Assembly: GCF_900156745.1 (NCBI RefSeq)
Contig: NZ_LT707065.1
Location: forward strand, 4,526,001-4,590,000
Length of the DNA: 64,000 nucleotides
Reading direction: 5' to 3'
Source: Achromobacter sp. MFA1 R4
Lineage (GTDB): Bacteria > Pseudomonadota > Gammaproteobacteria > Burkholderiales > Burkholderiaceae_B
Within the stretch, counting starts at the first letter, position 1, and each line of letters opens with the position of its first letter. Below are positions 49,474-57,944 of this stretch, piece by piece. A model generated the notes under the pieces. The model searched no databases. It was not told the DNA's origin and saw nothing but the letters and a program-made list of their open reading frames with translations. Position numbers and translations under genes: made by a program.

Positions 49474-50273
49474 GCAAACTGCTGCAAGCCCAGGGCCTGG
49501 GCAAGCGCTTCGGCGGCCTGCAGGCCTTGTCGGACGTCAGTTTCGACATCGAGCAGGGCGAAATCTACGGGCTCATCGGTCCGAACGGCGCGGGCAAGAC
49601 CACGTTGTTCAACGTGCTGACGGGTCTGTACATCCCCGAAGAGGGCACCTGCACCTTCAATGGCGAGTCCATGACGGGCAAAAAGCCGCACGAGGTGGCG
49701 TATGCGGGCCTGGCGCGCACCTTCCAGAACATCCGCCTCTTCGCCAACCTGAGCGCGATCGAGAACGTGATGATCGGCCGCCACTTGCGCACCCGCGCGG
49801 GTGTGCTGGGCGCGGTGCTGCGCACCCGCGCCACGCGCGCCGAAGAGGCCGCCATCGAGGCGCGCGCGCAGGAACTGCTGGACTACGTCGGCATCGGGCA
49901 CCGCGCCAATGACGTGGCGCGCTCGTTGCCCTACGGGGACCAACGGCGCCTGGAGATCGCGCGCGCGCTGGCGACGGATCCCAAGCTGCTGGCGCTGGAC
50001 GAACCCGCCGCGGGCATGAACGCATCGGAAACGGTGGTGCTGCGCAAGTTGGTCGAGAAGATCCGCGCGGACGGCGTGACCGTGCTGCTGATCGAACACG
50101 ACATGAAGCTCGTCATGGGCCTGTGCGATCGCGTGCTGGTGCTGGAATACGGCAAGGTCCTGGCGATGGGCAAGCCCGCCCAGGTGCAGCGCGACCCCAA
50201 GGTCATTGAAGCGTATCTGGGCGCCGGGGCCGCCCAGGATCCGAACATCCACAAAGAGGGCCAGGCAACATGA
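49470..50273 (+). CDS. livG: Branched-chain amino acid ABC transporter ATPase LivG
   Basis: Cytoplasmic ATP-binding subunit, 267 aa. Walker A is GPNGAGKTT (residues about 38-46), the signature is the LivG-type variant LPYGDQRRLEIARAL, Walker B LLALDEPAAGMN, and the His switch LLIEHDMKLVM. The ATG overlaps the livM stop (ATGA), with AAGGAGG upstream. It pairs with LivF to power LivHM. Confidence 0.96.
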   Translation: MSKLLQAQGLGKRFGGLQALSDVSFDIEQGEIYGLIGPNGAGKTTLFNVLTGLYIPEEGTCTFNGESMTGKKPHEVAYAGLARTFQNIRLFANLSAIENVMIGRHLRTRAGVLGAVLRTRATRAEEAAIEARAQELLDYVGIGHRANDVARSLPYGDQRRLEIARALATDPKLLALDEPAAGMNASETVVLRKLVEKIRADGVTVLLIEHDMKLVMGLCDRVLVLEYGKVLAMGKPAQVQRDPKVIEAYLGAGAAQDPNIHKEGQAT

Positions 50274-50998
50274 CGGCATCCCAACCCCTACTGGAGCTGC
50301 GGGGCCTGCAGGTGTCCTATGGCGGCATCCGCGCGGTGCGCGGCATCGACCTGTGCGTGGACGAAGGCGAACTGGTCTGCCTGATCGGCGCCAACGGCGC
50401 CGGCAAGAGCACGACGCTGCGCGCCATCTGCGGCCTGGTGCCGCTGGCCGGCGGCGAGATCGTCTACGCCGGGCAGTCCATTGGCGGACAGAAGTCGCAC
50501 GAGCTGGTCCGCAAGGGTCTGGTCATGGTGCCCGAGGGCCGCGGCATCTTCGGACAGCTCACCATCGAGGAAAACCTCGCCATGGGCGGCTATGTCCGCC
50601 GCGATGCGGCGCAGATCCGCCAGGACACCGATCGCGTCTTCACGCTGTTCCCCCGCCTGGCCGAGCGGCGCAGGCAGGCCGCGGGCACCCTGTCCGGCGG
50701 CGAGCAGCAGATGGTGGCCATGGGCCGCGCCATGATCGCGCGTCCGAAACTGCTGCTGCTGGACGAGCCGTCGATGGGGCTCGCGCCCCTGATGGTGGAA
50801 AAGGTGTTCGACGTGGTGCGCACCATCGCCAGCGAAGGCGTGACGATCCTGCTGATCGAGCAGAATGCGCGGCTGGCGCTGGAGAACAGCCACCGCGGCT
50901 ACGTGATGGAGTCGGGCGAGATCACCCTGTCCGGTCCCGCGCGCGACATGCTGCACGATCCCAAGGTGCGCGCGGCGTACCTGGGCGAAGTCGAGTGA
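50270..50998 (+). CDS. livF: Branched-chain amino acid ABC transporter ATPase LivF
   Basis: Second ATP-binding subunit, 242 aa. Walker A is GANGAGKST, signature LSGGEQQMVAMGRAM, Walker B LLLLDEPSMGLAP, and switch LLIEQNARLAL. The start overlaps the livG stop (ATGA). It is the last gene of livJHMGF. An imperfect GC-rich hairpin follows in the 46-bp gap before the convergent MFS gene. Confidence 0.96.
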   Translation: MTASQPLLELRGLQVSYGGIRAVRGIDLCVDEGELVCLIGANGAGKSTTLRAICGLVPLAGGEIVYAGQSIGGQKSHELVRKGLVMVPEGRGIFGQLTIEENLAMGGYVRRDAAQIRQDTDRVFTLFPRLAERRRQAAGTLSGGEQQMVAMGRAMIARPKLLLLDEPSMGLAPLMVEKVFDVVRTIASEGVTILLIEQNARLALENSHRGYVMESGEITLSGPARDMLHDPKVRAAYLGEVE

Positions 50999-51044
50999 CC
51001 CCGGGCGGCGCGGGGCGGTCTCTGCCGCCCTGCGCCGCGTCGCT

Positions 51045-52328
51045 TCAGGCCGGTTGCGCCACTGCGCGCCGTCGGCCGATCATCAGGGCCAGCACGGCGG
51101 CGATGATGCCTGTTGCGCCAGAAATCACGAAGGCCATCAGGTAATTGCCCTGCGCCTCGCGCAGCGCGCCCGCCATCCACGCGGCGCTGGCCGCGCCCAT
51201 CTGGTGGCCCGCCACGATCCAGCCGAACACGATGGAGGCGTCGCGTTCGCCAAAGGCTTCGGTCGTCAGGCGCAACGTCGGCGGCACGGTGGCGATCCAG
51301 TCCAGTCCGAAGAAGATCGCGAAGATCGACAGGCTGTAGAACGAGAAATCGGAATAGGGCAGGTACATCAGCGACAGGCCGCGCAGCGCGTAGTAAACGA
51401 AAAGCAGCTTGCGCGGATCGTAGCGGTCGGTAAGCCATCCGGACGCCGTGGTGCCCAGCAGATCGAAGATCCCCATCATGGCCAGCAGGCCCGCCGCCTG
51501 CACCTCGGGCATGCCGTGGTCCCCGCACAGCGCGATCAGATGCGTGCCGACCAGGCCGTTCGTGGTGAAGCCGCACACGAAGAAAGTGGCAAAGAGATAC
51601 CAGAACGTGCGCGTCCTGGCGGCGCGGGCCAGCGTGCCGAAGGTGGCCGCCAGCATGCCGGTGCGCGGCGCGGCAGGCGCGGGCGGGGCCAGCGGATCGC
51701 TGCCGAACGGCGCGACGCCGACGCTGGACGGTCGGTCGGGAACCAGCCACCAGGCCAGCGGCACCAGCGCGGCGGCGGCGCCAGCGACCGTCCAGACCAC
51801 GCGCGTCCAGTCGCCCGACGAGGCCAGCGCGGCCAGCACGGGCAGGAACACCAGCGTGCCGGTGGCGGCGCTGGCGGTCAGCAAGCCCATCATCAACCCG
51901 CGATGCTTGACGAACCAGCGATTGACCACGGTCGCGCCCATCACAATGGCGACGGCGCCCGAACTGAGGCCCGAGAACACGCCCCAGGTCATGATCAGGT
52001 GCCAGGGCTCGGTCATGTACGCGCTGACCGCGCTGGACGCCGACATCAGGATCAGCGCGCCGATCAGCACGCGCCGCAGCCCGAAGCGCTCCATCGCGGC
52101 GGCGGCGAAGGGTCCCACCAGGCCGTAGAGAAAGATGCCCAGGGCCGCGGCGAAGGAAATGGCGCTGCGGCTCCAGCCAAAGGCTTCCTCCAGCGGCACC
52201 AGCAGCACGCTGGGCGAGGACCTCAGCCCTGCGGCCACCAGGAGCGACAGAAAAATCACCCCGACGACGACGAACGCATATTTCTGGCCGGCGTCGCGGA
52301 ATGGGAAGGGAGGGCGGGCTATACTCAT
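51045..52328 (-). CDS. MFS transporter
   Basis: Major facilitator superfamily protein, 427 aa, 12 predicted helices in two halves joined by a cytoplasmic loop (about residues 190-215, Pro/Ala-rich). The start at 52326-52328 gives MSIARPPFPFRDAGQKYAFVVVG. A longer frame to 52361 would run into the operator. The motif-A-like loop appears as GWLTDRYDPRKLL in the C-terminal half. It resembles CynX/oxalate-formate-type or monocarboxylate carriers, but the substrate is unknown. It is divergent from a TetR gene with a 15-bp inverted repeat between, so it is probably repressed by that TetR and induced by its ligand. Confidence 0.9.
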   Translation of the reverse strand: MSIARPPFPFRDAGQKYAFVVVGVIFLSLLVAAGLRSSPSVLLVPLEEAFGWSRSAISFAAALGIFLYGLVGPFAAAAMERFGLRRVLIGALILMSASSAVSAYMTEPWHLIMTWGVFSGLSSGAVAIVMGATVVNRWFVKHRGLMMGLLTASAATGTLVFLPVLAALASSGDWTRVVWTVAGAAAALVPLAWWLVPDRPSSVGVAPFGSDPLAPPAPAAPRTGMLAATFGTLARAARTRTFWYLFATFFVCGFTTNGLVGTHLIALCGDHGMPEVQAAGLLAMMGIFDLLGTTASGWLTDRYDPRKLLFVYYALRGLSLMYLPYSDFSFYSLSIFAIFFGLDWIATVPPTLRLTTEAFGERDASIVFGWIVAGHQMGAASAAWMAGALREAQGNYLMAFVISGATGIIAAVLALMIGRRRAVAQPA

Positions 52329-52331
52329 GTG

Positions 52332-52378
52332 ACTGACCGGTACGTATTGCGGTTTGCGCATAGTACGTACCGGTCAGT
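52332..52378. promoter_or_regulatory. TetR/MFS operator: long inverted repeat
   Basis: ACTGACCGGTACGTA (52332-52346) and TACGTACCGGTCAGT (52364-52378) are perfect 15-base complements with a 17-base spacer. Each arm contains ACCGGT, itself palindromic, so this may be two TetR sites rather than one. It sits immediately upstream of the MFS ATG and 74 bp before the TetR ATG. Confidence 0.8.
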
Positions 52379-52451
52379 AACATCGTCAAGCATTTCTTGG
52401 CGACCCTGTTTTCGGGCATGCCGCGCGCATCCCGCAGAAAAGGAGCCGAGC

Positions 52452-53075
52452 ATGGCCAGCAAGACCCAGCCCCCCACCTCCGCGCCGGCGACCGGAAACT
52501 CGGCTGCCAAGCCACTGCCGGCGGCCGACCGCATCCGCAAAACGGCGCGCGAGATGTTCTACCGCGACGGCATCCGCGCCGTCGGCGTCGATGCGATCGT
52601 GACCCAGGCAGGGGTGACCAAGCCCAGCCTGTACCGCAGCTTTTCGTCCAAGGACGAACTGGCGGCAACCTACCTGCGCGACTATGACGCCGAGTTCTGG
52701 GCGCGCTTTGACGCGGCCTGCGCTGCCCATCCCGGCGATCCGCGCGCCCAATTGCTGGAGTACCTGAGGGGCATGGCCGCTCGCGCCGTCCAGAACGGCT
52801 ACCGCGGCTGCGGCCTGACGAACGCGGCGGTCGAGTATCCGGATTCGGACCATCCGGCGCGTGCCGTGGCCGTGGCGCACAAGCAGGAATTGCGCCGCCG
52901 GTTGAACGCCATGACGGCCGGGATGGGCGCGTCCGATCCCGAGGCCCTGGCCGACGGTCTGCTGCTGCTGATCGAGGGCGCCTTCGTGTCAAGCCAGCTG
53001 TTTGGCCAGGGCGGGCCGGCCGGCAGGGTCGCCGAAATGGCCCATAAGCTGATCCAGGCGCACATGCCTGGCTGA
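52452..53075 (+). CDS. TetR-family transcriptional regulator
   Basis: Repressor of 207 aa, starting at ATG 52452 behind AGGAG. The HTH is at about residues 25-70 (ADRIRKTAREMFYRDGIRAVGVDAIVTQAGVTKPSLYRSFSSKDELAATYL). The C-terminal ligand domain is helical and contains RGCGLTNAAVEYPD. It is divergent from the MFS transporter gene with the long inverted repeat between, a classical local repressor/exporter pair. The ligand is unknown. Confidence 0.94.
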   Translation: MASKTQPPTSAPATGNSAAKPLPAADRIRKTAREMFYRDGIRAVGVDAIVTQAGVTKPSLYRSFSSKDELAATYLRDYDAEFWARFDAACAAHPGDPRAQLLEYLRGMAARAVQNGYRGCGLTNAAVEYPDSDHPARAVAVAHKQELRRRLNAMTAGMGASDPEALADGLLLLIEGAFVSSQLFGQGGPAGRVAEMAHKLIQAHMPG

Positions 53076-53184
53076 TTCTTGGCTTAATCCGCACAAAACC
53101 GGTGCGCAAACAGGTGCCGCATGCACCGTTGTGGTGGTGTTTGTACCCATTGCACAACGAAGAAAAAAATGTTTGGCTTTTTTA

Positions 53185-53213
53185 TTGCAACGCAGCATAC
53201 GCGGATCTAAGAT
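53185..53213 (+). promoter_or_regulatory. Promoter of the 73-aa orphan gene
   Basis: TTGCAA (53185-53190), 17-bp spacer, TAAGAT (53208-53213), in an AT-rich patch, 44 bp before the ATG. Four of six bases match consensus in each element. Confidence 0.5.
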
Positions 53214-53256
53214 GGATTCACGTTGTTCCACATCGCGCTTTCTCAAGGAGAGAATC

Positions 53257-53478
53257 ATGAGCGATACCGCGTTGAAAAATGCCCGTATGTCGGATGCGCT
53301 GGAGCGGTCCTTGATCCGCGAGGCCATCAAGGCGGAAACCCTGTCCGGTTCGTCCACGGCCTCGCGCTGGTTGCGCCTGAAGGTGCGCATGGCCGGATTC
53401 GGCGGCGCCGTCGGCGAGATCCTGCACAACATGGACGCCGGCCGACGCCAGCACCCGGTCGTTTCCGCGTACCACTGA
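53257..53478 (+). CDS. Small orphan protein (73 aa)
   Basis: Hypothetical small basic protein starting MSDTALKNARMSDALERSLI. A strong AAGGAG SD lies 7 bp upstream, its own promoter is visible and a strong terminator follows, so it looks truly expressed. Residues about 10-30 are predicted helical and the middle (SRWLRLKVRMAGFGGAVGEIL, about 37-57) is amphipathic and basic. There is no signal peptide, Cys or known motif. It may resemble short DUF1127-like proteins in size only; I do not recognise the family. Confidence 0.75.
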   Translation: MSDTALKNARMSDALERSLIREAIKAETLSGSSTASRWLRLKVRMAGFGGAVGEILHNMDAGRRQHPVVSAYH

Positions 53479-53491
53479 AGTACTACGCCAG

Positions 53492-53526
53492 AAAAAACGC
53501 CAGCTTTGATCGCTGGCGTTTTTTTT
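53492..53526. terminator. Strong bidirectional terminator
   Basis: AAAAAACGCCAGC / GCTGGCGTTTTTT, a 13-bp complementary stem with a 7-base loop and T8. It serves the small orphan gene (plus) and mntH (minus, stop at 53556). Confidence 0.93.
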
Positions 53527-53555
53527 GTGCCTGGCCGGGCCCGCCCCGGCTTCGT

Positions 53556-54845
53556 TCAGGCCACGATGTCCAGCAGCAGATACCCATCCAGCACGATGAT
53601 TCCCACGGTTGCGCCGATGGCCGCCCATGCCCAGGCGCCGCGCAACACGTAGCGGCCCATCAGGCCCTTGCGGCAGGCCAGGACCACCAGCGGACCCAAT
53701 GCGAAGGGCAGGGCCAGGCTCAGGATGACCTGGCTGAGCACCAGCAATCCATCGGGATCCTGGCCGCCCGTCACGGCCAGCAGGCCCACGGCAGCGGCGC
53801 CCGCCACCAGGCGCGTCATGAGCGCACGGCGCCGGTCCGACCAATTGCTGCCCACCTGGAAACCCTGCGACAGGATGCGGCCGGCGAGCACGCCCGTGAT
53901 GGTGGAGCTTTGCCCCGCGGCATAGAGCGCCACGGCAAAGACGATTGCCGCGCCCACGCCCAGCGTGTGTCCAATCACCGCGTGCGCGTCGTCCAGGCTG
54001 GACACGACCATGCCTGACCCGGAAAGTGACGCCGCAGCCACGATCATGATGGCCGAATTGATCAGCATGGCCACGCCCAGCGACACGATGGTGTCGTTGC
54101 GCGCCACCCGCATCGCCATGTCTCGCGCTTGGGGCGGCAGATCCCGCGCCCGTTGCGCCAGCGAACCGGAATGCAGGTAGAGGTTGTGCGGCATGAGGGT
54201 GGCGCCCAGGATGCCCAACGCAATCAGGAAGCCCTGCGGGTCGCGCAACGCCTTGCCGGTTTCCGTCACGCCGTGCGCCACTTCCGTCCAGGCCGGATTG
54301 GCCTTGAACAGCAGGAAAACGAATGACAGCGCCACCACCGACAGCAGCAGCGCGATCACGCGCTCGTGCCGGTCGGCGTTGCCGCGCGTCAGGGCCAGCA
54401 CGGCAAAGGTGCCGATGCCCGTGACGGCGACGCCCGCAATCAGCGGCAGATTGAACAGCAGCCGCAGCGCAATCGCGCCGCCGATCAGTTCGGCCAGCGC
54501 GGTGGCCAGGATCGCGGCCTCGCCGGCCAGCCAGGCCGCCTTGGCCAGACGCGGCGACAGGTGGCGCGCGGTGAGGGTGGCCAGGTCCTGGCCCGTGGCC
54601 AGCGCCAGGCGCGACACCAGCACCTGGAAACCCAGCGCCAGAAAGGCCGACGTGATGACGACCATGAGCAGGCCGTAGCCGAAGCCGCTGCCTCCCGCGA
54701 TGTCGGTGGCCCAGTTGCCCGGATCGATGTAGCCGACGGCCACCAGGATGCCGGATCCGACCATCCGGCGCAGGTTGGCGGACACCCGCGCATCCTGCGC
54801 CAGGACGGCATTGCCGCCGGATATCGCGTAAATGAATCGGGTCAT
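53556..54845 (-). CDS. mntH: Nramp-family divalent metal transporter
   Basis: Proton-coupled Mn2+/Fe2+ importer, 429 aa, about 11 helices. The metal-binding helix 1 motif is D41-P-G-N44 (IDPGNWATDIAGGS) and helix 6 has ATLMPHNLYLHSG, both needed for metal selectivity. The start ATG at 54843-54845 has CAGGAG. A dyad TGAGAA-TAG-TTCTCA just upstream of the SD resembles a Fur or Mn-responsive operator, and TTGACG (plus-strand CGTCAA, 54893-54898) could be the -35. Import of Mn2+ would be expected under metal limitation or oxidative stress; osmC lies next on the same strand. Confidence 0.95.
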   Translation of the reverse strand: MTRFIYAISGGNAVLAQDARVSANLRRMVGSGILVAVGYIDPGNWATDIAGGSGFGYGLLMVVITSAFLALGFQVLVSRLALATGQDLATLTARHLSPRLAKAAWLAGEAAILATALAELIGGAIALRLLFNLPLIAGVAVTGIGTFAVLALTRGNADRHERVIALLLSVVALSFVFLLFKANPAWTEVAHGVTETGKALRDPQGFLIALGILGATLMPHNLYLHSGSLAQRARDLPPQARDMAMRVARNDTIVSLGVAMLINSAIMIVAAASLSGSGMVVSSLDDAHAVIGHTLGVGAAIVFAVALYAAGQSSTITGVLAGRILSQGFQVGSNWSDRRRALMTRLVAGAAAVGLLAVTGGQDPDGLLVLSQVILSLALPFALGPLVVLACRKGLMGRYVLRGAWAWAAIGATVGIIVLDGYLLLDIVA

Positions 54846-54855
54846 GGGCTGCTCC

Positions 54856-54870
54856 TGAGAATAGTTCTCA
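54856..54870. promoter_or_regulatory. Fur-like box at mntH
   Basis: TGAGAATAGTTCTCA, a 6-3-6 dyad that matches the 7-1-7 Fur consensus TGATAATNATTATCA at all but three positions. It lies 11-25 bp upstream of the mntH ATG, adjacent to the SD, so bound repressor would block initiation. MntR or Mur binding is also possible. Confidence 0.5.
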
Positions 54871-54935
54871 TCTTCCGGAAGCAGCCGCGGACCGTCAAAT
54901 TGATTTTGGCCAAGCCCGGGATAGGGCGGGCCAAT

Positions 54936-54961
54936 GATCCGGCCCCCTCAAAGGCCGGATC
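54936..54961 (-). terminator. osmC terminator
   Basis: GATCCGGCC / GGCCGGATC, a 9-bp stem with an 8-base loop between the osmC stop (54985) and the mntH promoter. Confidence 0.65.
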
Positions 54962-54984
54962 CTGTGTGCGCGTAGGCGCGGTGA

Positions 54985-55410
54985 TCAGGATTTCAGCTTG
55001 GCGTCCATCGAGATCTTCGCGTTCAGCACCTTGGATACCGGGCAGCCTTTTTCCGCCTTGCGTGCGGCCTCTTCAAAAGCCTCGGCCGACGCCCCGGGGA
55101 TGACGGCTTCGACGGTGAGGTGGACGGCGGTGATGGAAAAGCCGTCATCGACCTTGTCCAGCGTGACTTCCGCCTTGGTGTCCAGGCTTTGCGCGACCAT
55201 GCCGGCCTCGGACAGGATGTTGGACAGCGCCATCGTGAAGCAGCCGGCGTGCGCGGCGCCCAGCAGTTCTTCGGGATTGGTGCCGGGGGTGTCGCCGAAC
55301 CGGGTGTTGAAACCGTAGGGTTGGCTCTTGAGCGCGCCGCTCTGCGTGGAAATCGTGCCTTTGCCAGTCTTCAGATCGCCGGTCCAGGCGGCGGTTGCGG
55401 TTTTCTTCAT
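54985..55410 (-). CDS. osmC: OsmC-type peroxiredoxin
   Basis: Thiol peroxidase for organic hydroperoxides, 141 aa, active as a dimer in the cytoplasm. The two catalytic cysteines are in GAAHAGCFTMAL (about residue 57) and KGCPVSKVL (about 124), and the supporting Glu and Arg are in NTRFGDTPGTNPEELLG. The sequence KGTISTQSG onward is close to E. coli OsmC and separates it from Ohr. The start at 55408-55410 has AGGAGTCACGT upstream. It is divergent from the LivK-type gene at 55690 across 279 bp. Confidence 0.95.
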   Translation of the reverse strand: MKKTATAAWTGDLKTGKGTISTQSGALKSQPYGFNTRFGDTPGTNPEELLGAAHAGCFTMALSNILSEAGMVAQSLDTKAEVTLDKVDDGFSITAVHLTVEAVIPGASAEAFEEAARKAEKGCPVSKVLNAKISMDAKLKS

Positions 55411-55689
55411 ACGTGACTCCTGGTTGGGACGCGGCCGCGTGCGGGCGCGTCCGGGGTGGGGGACGCGCCATCGCCGGGACGGCGCGCCTTGCCTCAGGCG
55501 GCATCGTCGATGATACGGCCCGCCACCCGCCTGGGCGCTGAAAAAGCCGGTACGCAACGGCAAGCCGATGTAACGGGGGGCGCGGCCGGCGCCGGGGCCG
55601 CCGCAACAGGCCGATCTGGTCAAAAGGCGCCGCTTGCGCATCAGGCAAAATAGCGGCATCTCCTTCACTTCCTCCCAAGAGCCGTAGTC
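55411..55689. promoter_or_regulatory. osmC divergent intergenic region
   Basis: 279 bp without a gene. It is GC-rich with several GACGCGCC-like repeats near 55430-55485 (GGACGC, GGCGCGTCC) that can fold, and no clear promoter hexamers. CTTCCTCCC at 55668-55676 is pyrimidine-rich, so the LivK-type gene lacks a strong SD apart from AAGAGCCG. Confidence 0.3.
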
Positions 55690-56844
55690 ATGCCTCGCAT
55701 CCTTGCCCGCTACGCCTGCGCCGTCGCGCTGGCCGTTCCCGCCCTGTCCGCACAAGCCGAAATCGTGATTGGCGTGGACGTGTCCACCACGGGCCCCGCC
55801 GCCGCCATTGGCATCCAGACCAACAACGCGATCCGGCTCTGGCCCAATACGCTGGGCGGCGAGCCCGCGCGCTATGTGGTGCTGGACGACGGCACCGACG
55901 TGAGCCGCGCGGTGAAGAACATGCGCAAGCTGACCTCCGAAGACAAGGTCGATGCCATCGTCGGCCCCAACATCACGGCGTCCGCGCTGGCCGCGCTGGA
56001 CGTGCTGGCCGAAACCAAGACCCCGATGATCGCCCTCGCGGCCTCCAGCGTCATCGTCGAGCCGCAGTCCGATCCCAAGCGCGCCTGGGCCTTCAAGATG
56101 CCGCAGAACGACTCGCTGATGGCGACGGTCCTGGTCGAGGACATGAAGAAAAAGGGCCTGAAGAACGTGGCCTTCATCGGCTTTGCGGATTCCTATGGTG
56201 ACAGCTGGTGGAAGGAATTCTCGGCCGCGGCCGGTTCCGATCTGAAGCTCGTGGCGCAGGAACGCTTCCAGCGCACCGATGCCTCGGTCGTCGGCCAGGT
56301 GCTGAAGGTCATCGCGGCCAAGCCGGACGCGGTGCTGATCGCCGGCTCGGGCACGCCGGCGGCGCTGCCGCAGAAGACGCTGCTGGAACGCGGCTACACG
56401 GGCGCCATCTACCAGACGCATGGCATCGGCACGCTGGAGTTTCTGCAGGTGGGCGGCAAGGACGTCGAAGGCACCCTGTTCCCGACGGGGCCCGGCGTCG
56501 TCGCGCGGGAATTGCCCGATTCCAACCCGGTCAAGAAGGTGGCCGTGGAATTCGCGGACAAGTACGAGCAGCAATACGGCCCCAACACCCTGACGCAGTT
56601 TGCGGGCGACGCGTACGGCGCCTGGATGCTGCTGGACTCGGCCGTGTCGCGCGCCTTGAAGACGGGCGCCAAGCCCGGCACGCCGGAGTTCCGCCTGGCC
56701 CTGCGCGATCCGCTGGAACAGACGCGCGACCTGGTGGTGCCCAACGGCGTGCTCAACATCACCAAGGACAACCACCAGGGGTTCGACGAGCGCGCCCGCG
56801 TCATGGGCACGGTCAAGAACGGGCGGTTCTCCTACGCGCAATAA
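55690..56844 (+). CDS. LivK-type ABC substrate-binding protein (orphan)
   Basis: Periplasmic type I binding protein, 384 aa, with a short signal ending SAQAEIVIGVD (about residues 20-24). Fold blocks are GVDVSTTGPAAAIGIQTNNAIRLW, DDGTDVSRAVKNMRKLTSEDKVDAIVGP and KNVAFIGFADSYGDSWWKEFSAAA. No permease or ATPase genes are adjacent, so it either borrows another Liv system or is a soluble sensor. It is terminated by a strong hairpin at 56906-56932. The ligand is unknown; relatives bind amino acids, amides or aromatic acids. Confidence 0.9.
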   Translation: MPRILARYACAVALAVPALSAQAEIVIGVDVSTTGPAAAIGIQTNNAIRLWPNTLGGEPARYVVLDDGTDVSRAVKNMRKLTSEDKVDAIVGPNITASALAALDVLAETKTPMIALAASSVIVEPQSDPKRAWAFKMPQNDSLMATVLVEDMKKKGLKNVAFIGFADSYGDSWWKEFSAAAGSDLKLVAQERFQRTDASVVGQVLKVIAAKPDAVLIAGSGTPAALPQKTLLERGYTGAIYQTHGIGTLEFLQVGGKDVEGTLFPTGPGVVARELPDSNPVKKVAVEFADKYEQQYGPNTLTQFAGDAYGAWMLLDSAVSRALKTGAKPGTPEFRLALRDPLEQTRDLVVPNGVLNITKDNHQGFDERARVMGTVKNGRFSYAQ

Positions 56845-56905
56845 AGGGTGCCATATACCCCTACAGTTCGTAACATGTCCTGACGCCCCATAGGGCAAGG
56901 GCGGC

Positions 56906-56932
56906 AAAAGCAGGCTTAGGCCTGCTTTTTTT
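56906..56932 (+). terminator. Terminator after the LivK-type gene
   Basis: AAAAGCAGGC / GCCTGCTTTT with a TTAG loop and T7, 62 bp past the stop. Confidence 0.92.
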
Positions 56933-57020
56933 CGGACACATCATTCGTGTAGAAATCATTTAATAGCGTATTATTTTTAGTGAAGCCATGTACCTAGAAA
57001 TAAATACGGGAGAAATTTCC

Positions 57021-57935
57021 ATGACCTTGATCCGTTCCAGACGTCTGCTGTTGGCCCTGAGCCTGGGCATTCTTGCGGCTTGCTCCGACTCCGGCGCCGA
57101 CAAGACCTCGGCGGCGGCCGGCGGCGCGGCCGGGACCGGCACCAGCACTCTCGAGGCCGCCAAGGCGGCCGGCAAGATCCGGATCGGTTACGCCAATGAA
57201 GCGCCGTTCGCCTACATGGACAGCAAAGAGGCCAAGGTCACCGGCGAATCCGTCGAAATTGCCCGCGTGGTGCTCAAGCGCATGGGCATCAATGAGGTCG
57301 AAGGCGTGCTGACGGAATTTGGCTCGCTGATCCCGGGCCTGGCCGCCGAGCGCTTCGACATCATCGCGGCCGGCATGTACGTCACGCCGGAACGCTGCAA
57401 ACAGGTGGCCTTCTCGGACCCGACGTATGGCGTGGGCGAAGCGTTCCTGGTCCAGGAAGGCAATCCGAAAAAACTGCACAGCTATGAAGACGTGGCCAAG
57501 AACCCCGACGCCAAGCTGGGCGTGGTGGTCGGCGCCATCGAAGGCGAGTATGCCGAGAAGGTCAAGATCCCCTCGGACCAGGTCGTGGTGTTTCCGGATG
57601 CCGTCAGCGCGCTGTCGGGCGTGCAGGCCGGCCGCGCCGACGCGTACGCGGCGACCGCGCTCACCATCAACGACCTGATGGTCAAGACGCAAGAGGGCAG
57701 CGGGCTGGAAAAGGCCGATCCGTTTACCGACCCGGTGATCGACGGCAAGGGCGTGCGCGGTTATGGCGCCTATGCCTTCCGCACAGATGACAAGGCGTTT
57801 GCCGACGCCTTCAATGCCGAACTGGCCAAGTTCATCGGCACCGACGAGCACAAGAAGCTCGTCGAGCCGTTCGGCTTCACCGCCCAAGAGCTGCCCCAGG
57901 GCGTGACCGCAGAAAAGCTCTGCGCCGGACAGTAA
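57021..57935 (+). CDS. ehuB: Ectoine/hydroxyectoine-type ABC transporter binding lipoprotein
   Basis: Type II polar amino acid binding protein, 304 aa, anchored as a lipoprotein through C21 (lipobox L18-A-A-C21). Domain blocks are IRIGYANEAPFAYMDSKEAKVTGESVEIARVVLKRMG, VEGVLTEFGSLIPGLAAERFDIIAAGMYVTPERC and VFSDPTYGVG-like AFSDPTYGVGEAFLVQEGNP. These closely follow the Sinorhizobium EhuB sequence as I recall it, including the C-terminal KLCAG. The start at 57021 has a GGGAGAA SD. It heads ehuBCDA in one operon, in an AT-rich promoter zone after the terminator. Ectoine specificity is family-level inference. Confidence 0.9.
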   Translation: MTLIRSRRLLLALSLGILAACSDSGADKTSAAAGGAAGTGTSTLEAAKAAGKIRIGYANEAPFAYMDSKEAKVTGESVEIARVVLKRMGINEVEGVLTEFGSLIPGLAAERFDIIAAGMYVTPERCKQVAFSDPTYGVGEAFLVQEGNPKKLHSYEDVAKNPDAKLGVVVGAIEGEYAEKVKIPSDQVVVFPDAVSALSGVQAGRADAYAATALTINDLMVKTQEGSGLEKADPFTDPVIDGKGVRGYGAYAFRTDDKAFADAFNAELAKFIGTDEHKKLVEPFGFTAQELPQGVTAEKLCAGQ

Positions 57936-57944
57936 GGGGCGCCG

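Noticed and set aside
51054..52451. Plus-strand open frame reading through the MFS gene into the TetR gene
   Set aside because: The first 466 codons are antisense to an MFS transporter; the TetR HTH protein has its own ATG and AGGAG at 52441-52452.
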